A DNA stretch of 52,526 bases from a virus: positions 1 through 52,526 of the IMG/VR virus record IMGVR_UViG_3300046008_000572. The stretch is one strand, 5' to 3'. This document shows, in pieces, positions 1 to 7,106 of the stretch. Positions within the stretch are counted from its first letter, which is position 1. Every line of letters starts with the position of its first letter. The position numbers and the translations under genes were made by a program. The notes under the pieces are model-generated. The model was not told where the DNA came from, ran no database searches, and was given only the letters and a program-made list of their open reading frames with translations.

Positions 1-169
1 AGATATTCTTATCAGCTACATAAATTCCAATCCAATTTTCATCTTCATCGACGGTATGAAGTAGATATTTATTTGTGATATTAACACCGTCTAAATAAAT
101 CTGAAAATAATCAGATTTGGCAACAAGAGGATGAAAACCTTCATCATCTGGGTTTGTGCTAATTCTCAT
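1..169 (-). CDS. Hypothetical phage protein, C-terminus cut by window edge
   Basis: The frame is open from an ATG at 169 to the window edge, giving 56 residues that begin MRISTNPDDEG. The start overlaps the stop of the gene upstream, the close packing seen throughout this strand. Short phage proteins opening with MRISTNP are familiar to me from other tailed phages, but I know no function for them. The fragment is acidic and has no membrane segment. The end lies outside the window. Confidence 0.6.
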   Translation of the reverse strand, partial: MRISTNPDDEGFHPLVAKSDYFQIYLDGVNITNKYLLHTVDEDENWIGIYVADKNI

Positions 170-413
170 ATTTCGTTTCTCCATTGTGTAAAGGGCATTT
201 GTTAGTAGGTTTAATAAAACCTCTACTTGTTTCTTCATATATCTCAGCATTGTGTAAATAACCACAAACAGGTTGTTGTCCAAATTTAGTAAATGCTAAG
301 AATTTACAGTAATGCGAACCTGTGTATCGCATACATATTGGTTCACCTGTTTCTTCATCGAAGAATCTTGTTATTTTCAATGAAATTTCATCGGTTTTAA
401 AGTTGTCGCTCAT
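159..413 (-). CDS. Small hypothetical protein with four cysteines
   Basis: This 84-residue protein has cysteines near residues 27, 36, 50 and 73, which could form a small metal site; that is inference only. An AGGAG motif precedes the ATG. The gene lies downstream of an intrinsic terminator-like hairpin and the HNH gene, at the end of the nrdA-nrdB transcription unit. I do not recognise the family. Confidence 0.6.
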   Translation of the reverse strand: MSDNFKTDEISLKITRFFDEETGEPICMRYTGSHYCKFLAFTKFGQQPVCGYLHNAEIYEETSRGFIKPTNKCPLHNGETKYEN

Positions 414-424
414 TTACCTCTCCT

Positions 425-459
425 AAATAAAACAATACCGCCTTTAATGTGACGGTATT
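425..459 (-). terminator. Intrinsic terminator-like hairpin after the HNH gene
   Basis: On the minus strand AATACCG and CGGTATT form a 7-bp stem around a 12-nt loop, followed by GTTTTATTT. The next gene's AGGAG lies right after the T tract, so some readthrough is probably needed for its expression. Confidence 0.6.
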
Positions 460-482
460 ATCGGTTAGCTAGTGGGTTGGTG

Positions 483-1193
483 TCAAGAACTACTGACAGA
501 TTGTGAATACTCAGCATATTCTCGCATCGCTTCTTGCATTGAAATTATCATTTCATTTGTACCATTATCAAACATCTTTCCAGACTTTAAACGGTTTTCA
601 GCAATACTGGCAGCTCGCATATTTGTAAAATGCCATACTATTTTCGCGTCATCTTCGCATTTAATAGAACAGATAGGAATTATATGGTCTATTTCCCATA
701 TTTTACCATAATTATCCCAACTCCAATCATCTTCAAACCATACTGAAATATAGTTCTTGAATCTATCAATTGAACAACCTAAATACGATTCAGTTAATTG
801 ACTCTTAGTACAATTTCCAGCTTTTAATGATTTATGCAAATATGTTCTTATACTTGACGATAACCTAAACATAGGGTCAGTCTTTCTTTTATTTTTAGCA
901 TATTCGTTATGTCGTATATTTGCACATTTCTTACACATTGGGCGTAATCCATCTGTACAATTACGGCTAACATAATAATCACCCCTATCTTTATACTCCC
1001 TACAATCTAAACATATTTTTCCTTCTACATATTTAAAATTTTGAGATTCTCTTAACTCAGCTCTGTTTTTTCTCCTACCTATATTTCTACATTTTTTACA
1101 AGAGTTTTCATAACCTGTTTTATTACGACTTGATTTTGTAAAATTGCTTATATCTAAATCAAGATTACATTTGATGCAAACTTTAGTTTCCAC
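483..1193 (-). CDS. HNH homing endonuclease with two zinc-finger-like motifs
   Basis: A free-standing HNH nuclease of about 236 residues. The N-terminal half has two CxxC...CxxC knuckles (CIKC...CKKC and CLDC...CKKC). The HNH core follows, with EIDHIIP near residue 170 and a later FTNMRAASIAENRLKSG segment carrying the conserved Asn. I chose the GTG at 1193 because GGAG lies 8 nt upstream; an in-frame GTG at 1202 overlaps that motif. The gene overlaps the end of nrdB, a common insertion target for phage homing endonucleases. It has no promoter of its own that I can see and probably rides on nrd transcription. Confidence 0.85.
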   Translation of the reverse strand: METKVCIKCNLDLDISNFTKSSRNKTGYENSCKKCRNIGRRKNRAELRESQNFKYVEGKICLDCREYKDRGDYYVSRNCTDGLRPMCKKCANIRHNEYAKNKRKTDPMFRLSSSIRTYLHKSLKAGNCTKSQLTESYLGCSIDRFKNYISVWFEDDWSWDNYGKIWEIDHIIPICSIKCEDDAKIVWHFTNMRAASIAENRLKSGKMFDNGTNEMIISMQEAMREYAEYSQSVSSS

Positions 1194-1195
1194 AA

Positions 1196-2200
1196 TTACC
1201 ACTCCAAAGATTCTGTTTCATACGTTAATACCTTTCCCTCGAAAAAATTAGTCTTTGTATCATTCAAATCAAGATAACTGTCAAACCATTTTGCTAAATT
1301 AGTAACAGGTTTATTATTAGAATCAACAAATAACGCTTCGCTAAATCCTAATGAGTTCCATCTTTGATTTGCCAAATCTTGAATGAATGAATCAATAATC
1401 ACATCTGTTAGACCTAAAACTCCATCTTGAATAATATATTTTCCCCACTCACATTCATATTTAACAGCCAATCTAATTATTTGTTCACATTCTCTGATTA
1501 AATCATCTGTGAATATATCGGGTTGTTCTTCTTTCAGCGTAAACCACATGGTGATAAATAACCATAAGTGGGTAATTTCATCTCTTGCGATGTGTTTAAT
1601 GCGATTAGAAGTACCTCTCACAATTCCTTGACGGTCTAAATTAAAGAAAGTTAAGAATCCGCTAAAGAAATAAATACCTTCTAACGCAATGTTAGCCACA
1701 ATAGCTTTCACAAAATTTCTAGCAGAATATTCTCTACCTAGCAAGTCACTTGCTTCGGTAATGTATCTATTTTTACTAGCTAGAATTTCATCTGTTTCAA
1801 ACAACCAATAAACTTCCTCTGGTGAAAAACCCATTGTTTCTACAATGTCTGCATAAGCTCTAACGTGGACAACTTCTTCCCAAATTTGGCGACTAATACA
1901 CATTGATACTTCAGGTGAAGTTATGTATTTACCGATATTATTGGCAAGATTATTAAACTGAATACCGTCTAAATTAGATAGAAATGCCAATGCTTTTTTG
2001 TAAGAAGTTAAATTACCTTCATTTAATTTACCACTACGGTACTGTTTGACATCTTCGCTCAAGTCATCTTGTTTGTGCGACCAAGTATTTGCTTCCATTT
2101 TATCTAAAATATCTCTAGCCCAAACGTGCTTCAGTGGGAATACTTGCATTAAGTTGTTCGTTTCACCATCAATCAACCGTCTATCGTTTATGTCTATCAT
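1196..2200 (-). CDS. nrdB: Ribonucleotide reductase class Ia, beta subunit
   Basis: Builds the diferric-tyrosyl radical used by NrdA to reduce ribonucleotides to deoxyribonucleotides. At 334 residues it is close to normal phage length. The iron ligands match the E. coli pattern: Asp78, Glu109, His112, Glu174, Glu208 and His211, with the radical tyrosine at 116 (EVVHVRAY). The motif HIARDEITH holds the last two ligands. An ACGGAG ribosome site follows directly after a terminator hairpin that separates it from nrdA. The end overlaps an HNH gene by a few bases. All catalytic residues are present, so I expect an active subunit. Confidence 0.97.
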   Translation of the reverse strand: MIDINDRRLIDGETNNLMQVFPLKHVWARDILDKMEANTWSHKQDDLSEDVKQYRSGKLNEGNLTSYKKALAFLSNLDGIQFNNLANNIGKYITSPEVSMCISRQIWEEVVHVRAYADIVETMGFSPEEVYWLFETDEILASKNRYITEASDLLGREYSARNFVKAIVANIALEGIYFFSGFLTFFNLDRQGIVRGTSNRIKHIARDEITHLWLFITMWFTLKEEQPDIFTDDLIRECEQIIRLAVKYECEWGKYIIQDGVLGLTDVIIDSFIQDLANQRWNSLGFSEALFVDSNNKPVTNLAKWFDSYLDLNDTKTNFFEGKVLTYETESLEW

Positions 2201-2212
2201 TTCAAACTCCGT

Positions 2213-2251
2213 AAATAAAAAATAGGTTACACTTATTAAGTGTAACCTATT
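2213..2251 (-). terminator. Perfect terminator hairpin between nrdA and nrdB
   Basis: AATAGGTTACACTTA at 2221-2235 is a perfect 15-base inverted match to 2237-2251. Reading on the minus strand it is followed by TTTTTTATTT. It stands between nrdA and the nrdB ribosome site, so it should reduce nrdB transcription or act as an RNA-processing site. Confidence 0.8.
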
Positions 2252-2273
2252 ATGAACTAAATTAAACTATAGG

Positions 2274-4532
2274 TCAACTGCACGCTTCACAATCAGGGTT
2301 GTCGATTGAACACATTAAAACAGGTTCTTCAGTTTTTCCGATTTCATTGTGCTTGACTTCAGTAACTTGACCTCGTAAGTAATACGTCGATTTCAAACCT
2401 AATTCCCACGCTAAGAAATACCAATCGCTTATCTGACTTCCTCGCACTCCTTGTTTTTTAAACAAGTTTAATGATTGTGCTTGGTCGATCCATTTTTGTC
2501 TAACAGCCGCAGATTTAATAATCCATTCTTGGTCAATTTCAAACGCAGTTTTTGTTAAATTAGGTTTGTTATATTTCAAACTAGAATCAATCACTCTGAA
2601 CTTACCTGACAAGTTTTCTTCCATATAGGATAACTTGTGTGGTGGCTCGATACTTTGTGTTGTACCTAAGATATTTGCGATTGTAGCAGTTGGAGCAATT
2701 GCTAACATCACACTATTACGCACACCATATTCGATAACTTCTTCCACTAAATCAATCCATCGTTGAGATAAAGATTCAACATCATAATTTTTATCAGTCA
2801 TAAACGGTAAGATACCTTTAGACCAATCCGAACCTTCAAATGAAGAATACTTGCCTTTTTCTTTCGCTAGTTCACATGATGTTTTAATCGCCCAATATGA
2901 GATTTCTTCAAAGATTTTATCGGCTTCATTTAAATGCGATTGTGATTCAAAATCAATGTCATGTTTAACCAAATAATCGAACCAACCCATAACTCCTAAA
3001 CCAATCGGCCTGTGTTTAAAGTTGGAGTTCTTAGCTTTATCGCTTGGGTAAAAGTTACCATCAATCACATTATCTAAAGCTCTGATTGTAATCGGAACAG
3101 TACGTCTAATATCGTCAAATTCTAATTGTGACATATTCAACGAACCTAAATTACAAACAGCCGTTTCATCATTGTTAGTAACTTCGCCAATCTCACTGCA
3201 CAAATTCGAGGACTTGATGCTACCCACATGACGTTGTGGATTACGAAGATTAAACGCATCTTTAAATGTAATCATTGGTGCGCCAGTTTCAACTAATGAC
3301 GAAATAGACTTTTTCCACAATTCCATCGCATCGACTTGTTTAATAAACTTACCATCAGATTCTAATTCTAAATATCTTGCTTCAAATTCATCACCATACA
3401 ATTCGTGTAATTCAGGATACAAATGCGAATCAAATAATGACCACACACCTTTTTCTTTAACTCGTACCATAAATAAATCAGGAATCCAAGAATAAGGAAA
3501 AATATCTCTAGCACGCAATCTTTCATCACCTGTTGGTTTTTTCAAATCAATATACGATTCAATATCACCGTGCCACATTTCTAAATAGGGTGCGAATGAG
3601 CCTTTGCGCTTTCCACCTTGATTGAAGAATAAGGCGGTGTCATTATAAATCTTTAATGCTGGAATAACACCTGAACTAACGCCATTAGTTCCAGCAATAG
3701 AACTTCCAGCAGGTCTAATATAAGTGAAATCTGTACCAATACCACCAGCAAATTTAGATAACATTGCTGATTCTGCCATTGTGGACATAATACCATTACC
3801 GAAGATGCTTGTATTTGATTCTTCAAATGTACCGTCGTGCATCACATTCAAATAACATGATGACATCTGTGGATGTAATGTACCCGCATTAAATAATGTC
3901 GGTGTCGAATGAATATACTCAAAATTTGAAAATAAGTTATAAAGCTCAATCGCTTTTTCAGTTGCAATTTCTTTAGGTTCATTTAAACAAATCCCACAAG
4001 CGACACGCATGAAGAAGTGTTGTGGCGATTCAATAACTTTACCTTCATTATTACGAATTAAATAACGGTCATAAAGTGTTTGTAATCCTAAATACTTAAA
4101 CTTCAAATTGTTTTCATTTTTAATAGAACCTTCTAAAGCAATCCAGTTTGTGTCTAAATCATTGTCTGGTTCTAAATTATAATGTGAAATCATATTTTCA
4201 GATAGCTTTCCTAATTTTACGGCTTGATTAACATAAGTAGGATACCCGTTTCCATCTGAACTATCACAATCTTTCATAATTTGTTGAAGCAGTAACCTAG
4301 CCGCCACATACTCATAATCAGGTGACTCTAAGCTAATCAATTCAGCCGCAGATTGAATCATTCTTGAATGAATTTGTGTTGTCGTAATACCATCGAAAAA
4401 CTGAACACGAGCATTCGTTTCTACATCTGAAATCGATACATTTTCTAAACCTTCACACGCCCACGCTACGCATTTGTGAACTTTATCAACATTTAATTTT
4501 TCTTCACTACCATCACGCTTAATTACAATCAT
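2274..4532 (-). CDS. nrdA: Ribonucleotide reductase class Ia, alpha subunit
   Basis: Catalytic subunit that reduces NDPs, partner of NrdB. It has 752 residues. An N-terminal ATP-cone (about 1-90) should give allosteric activity control. The active-site cysteine pair is at about 226 (SSCYL) and 460 (AVCNL), and the thiyl site N443-L-C445-S-E447 is intact. STYYLRG near the C-terminus holds the radical-transfer tyrosines, and the tail ends CEAC, the redox pair reduced by thioredoxin or glutaredoxin. The ATG overlaps the stop of a 36-residue membrane peptide (ATGA), suggesting translational coupling. Confidence 0.97.
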   Translation of the reverse strand: MIVIKRDGSEEKLNVDKVHKCVAWACEGLENVSISDVETNARVQFFDGITTTQIHSRMIQSAAELISLESPDYEYVAARLLLQQIMKDCDSSDGNGYPTYVNQAVKLGKLSENMISHYNLEPDNDLDTNWIALEGSIKNENNLKFKYLGLQTLYDRYLIRNNEGKVIESPQHFFMRVACGICLNEPKEIATEKAIELYNLFSNFEYIHSTPTLFNAGTLHPQMSSCYLNVMHDGTFEESNTSIFGNGIMSTMAESAMLSKFAGGIGTDFTYIRPAGSSIAGTNGVSSGVIPALKIYNDTALFFNQGGKRKGSFAPYLEMWHGDIESYIDLKKPTGDERLRARDIFPYSWIPDLFMVRVKEKGVWSLFDSHLYPELHELYGDEFEARYLELESDGKFIKQVDAMELWKKSISSLVETGAPMITFKDAFNLRNPQRHVGSIKSSNLCSEIGEVTNNDETAVCNLGSLNMSQLEFDDIRRTVPITIRALDNVIDGNFYPSDKAKNSNFKHRPIGLGVMGWFDYLVKHDIDFESQSHLNEADKIFEEISYWAIKTSCELAKEKGKYSSFEGSDWSKGILPFMTDKNYDVESLSQRWIDLVEEVIEYGVRNSVMLAIAPTATIANILGTTQSIEPPHKLSYMEENLSGKFRVIDSSLKYNKPNLTKTAFEIDQEWIIKSAAVRQKWIDQAQSLNLFKKQGVRGSQISDWYFLAWELGLKSTYYLRGQVTEVKHNEIGKTEEPVLMCSIDNPDCEACS

Positions 4533-4639
4533 CCTAAACCTCTCACAAAATCAACAACAACCATTCCAACACCCACTAAACTACCTAAGTAGATAGCCAC
4601 AATATAACTCGCTAACATTCCAGCAATAACCTTATCCAT
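4529..4639 (-). CDS. 36-residue single-span membrane peptide
   Basis: Starts MDKVIAGMLASYI and is almost wholly hydrophobic, so it is one predicted membrane span. AGGAG lies 8 nt before the ATG. Its TGA overlaps the nrdA ATG, and its start overlaps the upstream gene by 8 bases. Function unknown. The good ribosome site and the double overlap argue that it is real. Confidence 0.65.
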   Translation of the reverse strand: MDKVIAGMLASYIVAIYLGSLVGVGMVVVDFVRGLG

Positions 4640-4856
4640 TATTAAACTCCTGAATGTGAACAATCAAAGCATTCAAATCAGCCTGTAAATCACCTAAATC
4701 ATTAACCACATTGTTAAGATAAGGTAATAAACCTGACGAAATCTCTTTCTTAATCTCATTATTACAGGTGATACGAGCAAACGCATCAATACTTGCTGAC
4801 TCCCAACCTAATGCGATTAAAGCATTACGACCTTCTTGTACTTGTTCTTCATTCAT
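4632..4856 (-). CDS. Small hypothetical protein
   Basis: 74 residues, starting MNEEQVQEGRNAL. I use the ATG at 4856 because GGAG lies 10 nt upstream; an in-frame ATG at 4877 has no such site. The predicted content is helical, with a hydrophobic C-terminal third. It overlaps both neighbours in the chain of small genes upstream of nrdA. No family recognised. Confidence 0.6.
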   Translation of the reverse strand: MNEEQVQEGRNALIALGWESASIDAFARITCNNEIKKEISSGLLPYLNNVVNDLGDLQADLNALIVHIQEFNNG

Positions 4857-5001
4857 CTTTCTTTTTCTCCAATTCAATTATTTTACTTTCTAACATTTTG
4901 TACTTCTGTTTTAGCGTACTAACTTGTTTTTCTTTCCGATTGATTTCGGAAGCGACATACGCTTTTTCATTCTTGTAACCTCGTATAGCAGCATCAATCA
5001 T
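4849..5001 (-). CDS. 50-residue charged coiled-coil peptide
   Basis: The Lys/Glu-rich C-terminal half (LKQKYKMLESKIIELEKKK) has heptad-like spacing of Leu, Met and Ile and should form a coiled coil. The start and stop overlap the neighbouring genes by 8 bases each (ATGATTGATG and ATGAATGA junctions). Function unknown. Confidence 0.6.
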   Translation of the reverse strand: MIDAAIRGYKNEKAYVASEINRKEKQVSTLKQKYKMLESKIIELEKKKDE

Positions 5002-5146
5002 ACAACTCACCGCTTACCAAATTACCTTCATCATCAAAGTCATCATCATTGAATTTAGCATTCATCCAACGTGAAAACTCATATACTTCTACTGCTGATA
5101 ATGACATTTCTTCACAGATGTCATTTAGCATAATGTTAAAATTCAT
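4994..5146 (-). CDS. 50-residue acidic hypothetical protein
   Basis: Begins MNFNIMLNDICEEM and has a run of Asp (DDDFDDEG) near residue 36. The gene is packed between two others with an 8-base overlap downstream. GGAG lies about 8 nt upstream of the ATG. No family recognised. Confidence 0.55.
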   Translation of the reverse strand: MNFNIMLNDICEEMSLSAVEVYEFSRWMNAKFNDDDFDDEGNLVSGELYD

Positions 5147-5149
5147 TCC

Positions 5150-5338
5150 TTACTCCCAAGTTAGATTTCGTTGTTTTTCTAGTTCTACAGCCTTATTATC
5201 CACTAAAGCCTGTAAATCATGTAATTGTGGTGAGTCACCTAAGAACTCACGCAAGTAATGTACACTAAAATCAGCAATGTCCACAAGTCCATAATAACGA
5301 AATTCTAATCGCATTTTATCGTAGATGACTCTATTCAT
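5150..5338 (-). CDS. Small hypothetical protein
   Basis: 62 residues from the ATG at 5338, preceded by a GGTGGTGA purine-rich site. A longer frame reaches back to 5458 but overlaps the upstream gene and lacks a ribosome site. Mainly helical, ending with ALVDNKAVELEKQRN. Function unknown. Confidence 0.6.
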   Translation of the reverse strand: MNRVIYDKMRLEFRYYGLVDIADFSVHYLREFLGDSPQLHDLQALVDNKAVELEKQRNLTWE

Positions 5339-5378
5339 ATTTTCACCACCACTCTCTAAAGAATGTACGGATATATTT

Positions 5379-5627
5379 TTAGTGCGCATCGCTATCTCTC
5401 GCAAACATATCGTTAATAAAATTCTCAACCACATCACGGTCATCTTTGTATTTTTCAAGAAACGATTTGGTTATCTTAATCTCATTGATGTTATCGTGAA
5501 TCTCTCTAATCAAGTCAAATGCTTCTTCACAAGTATATGACGTTGAAACAAGATGTAATCTAGGGATGAACTTAACCTTACCGTCTACTTGTGAAATATA
5601 AGGTTTTTGAAAACTAACATTTTTCAT
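5379..5627 (-). CDS. Small hypothetical protein
   Basis: 82 residues, start MKNVSFQKPYIS, chosen because GGAG lies 7 nt before the ATG at 5627. The middle contains a helix-rich segment (EEAFDLIREIHDNINEI). A 40-bp spacer with no feature separates it from the next gene. No family recognised. Confidence 0.6.
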   Translation of the reverse strand: MKNVSFQKPYISQVDGKVKFIPRLHLVSTSYTCEEAFDLIREIHDNINEIKITKSFLEKYKDDRDVVENFINDMFARDSDAH

Positions 5628-5629
5628 TA

Positions 5630-5839
5630 CTAATCTCCACCACAAGAACCACTATCACATGAACTAGAACAATCGGAAGATGAGGAGCTAGAACAATCTG
5701 AACTGAAATTAGAATACACTGTCATACTGCTATTATCATAATCATAGCTTGAATTTCTACGAGAGTTCAGCTCTCGCTTTTGTTTATCTTTAGCTTTTTT
5801 GTCGGCTGAATAATTACTGTTAAATAATCCGAATATCAT
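5630..5839 (-). CDS. Small protein with Ser/Cys/Asp-rich tail
   Basis: 69 residues. The N-terminus MIFGLFNSNYSADKK and a basic segment are followed from about residue 34 by a low-complexity tail of Ser, Asp, four Cys and Gly (CSSSCDSGSCGGD). Such tails occur on small phage and bacterial proteins of unknown role; metal binding is possible but unproven. It is tightly linked to thyX, ending 2 nt before the start of the next gene. Confidence 0.65.
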   Translation of the reverse strand: MIFGLFNSNYSADKKAKDKQKRELNSRRNSSYDYDNSSMTVYSNFSSDCSSSSSSDCSSSCDSGSCGGD

Positions 5840-6571
5840 TTACTTTCTCCAAAATAATAATTTGCTTAACCATGATTTAGACACTTCTTGTGTAACAATT
5901 GGATTCAAAGCATTCCAAACCATCGGGAAATGTTCTTTTACGATAGATTCATACACTTTAGCGTATAACTGAATTTCTTTCTGTGCGTGTGAATCTGTGC
6001 GTAAATGTATCACACGGAGCATTGCCTGTAAAGAAATTGTTTCAACAAATTCAACGTAGCATGATTGTGGTAACACACTTCTCGATAATTCAGGGGCTAC
6101 ATCGTTAGCTAACATGAATTCATAGGTATCTAATGCGACTTTAATGCTGTTTTCATACGCACGCTGTACCATCGCAGAGTTCACAACAGGTTCATCAATA
6201 GAGCCTTGTTTAACGCGCTCTGCTCGTGAACGCCATGTGTCTGGCGTAAATACCTGTGGTAAATAATCAACATATCGACGAGATTCTTCATTACGCACAA
6301 TACCGATATTGTGTTTGAACCATTGTCTAGCCACAAGAATAGGCATTAAAATACGCAATCTAATTTGCGGATGACAAACAGGGGTAAAATGATTGTTGTT
6401 CAATAGATAGTTAATCAGACGTTGATTCTGGTCATCTGTATATTGGTCTGATTCCTTGTGCATTGACACTCTTGCCGCATCAACAACTACTTTGTCATCG
6501 CCAAACACATCTAGCAATTGAATATAACCAATACCATCATTAAATACAGTTTGTTTTTCATTTAGTTTCAT
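5840..6571 (-). CDS. thyX: FAD-dependent thymidylate synthase ThyX
   Basis: Makes dTMP from dUMP with methylene-THF and reduced flavin, supplying dTTP next to the ribonucleotide reductase genes. 243 residues. The family motif is at about 83-100: QWFKHNIGIVRNEESRRY, where most relatives have QWFRHR. Thus RHR reads KHN here, while NExSxRY is intact. A C-terminal HLRTDSHAQKEIQ segment also fits ThyX. The KHN change touches residues that bind nucleotide and flavin in known enzymes, so activity should be tested rather than assumed. Confidence 0.93.
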   Translation of the reverse strand: MKLNEKQTVFNDGIGYIQLLDVFGDDKVVVDAARVSMHKESDQYTDDQNQRLINYLLNNNHFTPVCHPQIRLRILMPILVARQWFKHNIGIVRNEESRRYVDYLPQVFTPDTWRSRAERVKQGSIDEPVVNSAMVQRAYENSIKVALDTYEFMLANDVAPELSRSVLPQSCYVEFVETISLQAMLRVIHLRTDSHAQKEIQLYAKVYESIVKEHFPMVWNALNPIVTQEVSKSWLSKLLFWRK

Positions 6572-6572
6572 A

Positions 6573-6791
6573 TTAGTTAATCTCTTTATAAATAGCTTCT
6601 AAATACTTGTCAGATATTGCACGCAAGGAATTTAATTCATCTGTCATCTTACCTGCTAAATTATCTAATTCTATTGTTCTATACTTTAGATAATACTTTC
6701 TAGCAAAGGTAAGGATGTCCTTTTCAGAAAATCCGTTTTCTTCTAAGCAATCATAACAATCATTCCAATCTTTTTCAATTACATCCATCAT
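6573..6791 (-). CDS. Small helical hypothetical protein
   Basis: 72 residues, MMDVIEKDWNDCYDCLEENG, mostly helical and acidic. The ATG overlaps the stop of the upstream gene (ATGA), and the gene ends 1 nt before thyX. This packing suggests co-translation with thyX. No function recognised. Confidence 0.6.
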   Translation of the reverse strand: MMDVIEKDWNDCYDCLEENGFSEKDILTFARKYYLKYRTIELDNLAGKMTDELNSLRAISDKYLEAIYKEIN

Positions 6792-7075
6792 TCTTCCTCG
6801 CGTTTCTTATCACGGTTAATTTTATACTTCTCACGTCTTTTGGAATTTTTAACTTCACTCGTATTCGGATACAATTCCCGTCTACGAGCGTTTCTTTTTT
6901 CACGATACATTTTCTCATTTGATTCCCATTTAACGTCCCTTGAGCCTTCTAGGTAAGTTATTTTAACTGCATCAACACATTCTTCATCTGCATCGAAACT
7001 ATAACCTGATTCACACTTAGTCTTACCTGATATTGAACCAATACGATTACAGTAATCGACGAGTAATTTACTCAT
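6788..7075 (-). CDS. Small basic hypothetical protein
   Basis: 95 residues. The C-terminal half is strongly basic (REKRNARRREL, KRREKYKINRDKKREEE), consistent with nucleic-acid binding. Its own AGGA sits only 1-3 nt from the ATG, so efficient initiation may depend on re-initiation from the tiny frame just upstream. No family recognised. Confidence 0.6.
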   Translation of the reverse strand: MSKLLVDYCNRIGSISGKTKCESGYSFDADEECVDAVKITYLEGSRDVKWESNEKMYREKRNARRRELYPNTSEVKNSKRREKYKINRDKKREEE

Positions 7076-7097
7076 TTCCTACACCTAATTTACTCAT
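7068..7097 (-). CDS. Nine-codon leader frame with duplicated start region
   Basis: ATG at 7097 with GGAG at good distance encodes MSKLGVGNE and stops 8 bases inside the next gene. The 12 bases ATGAGTAAATTA occur at both starts, so this looks like a small tandem duplication that now couples translation. Low confidence that the peptide itself matters. Confidence 0.3.
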   Translation of the reverse strand: MSKLGVGNE

Positions 7098-7106
7098 AAA
7101 TTTCTC

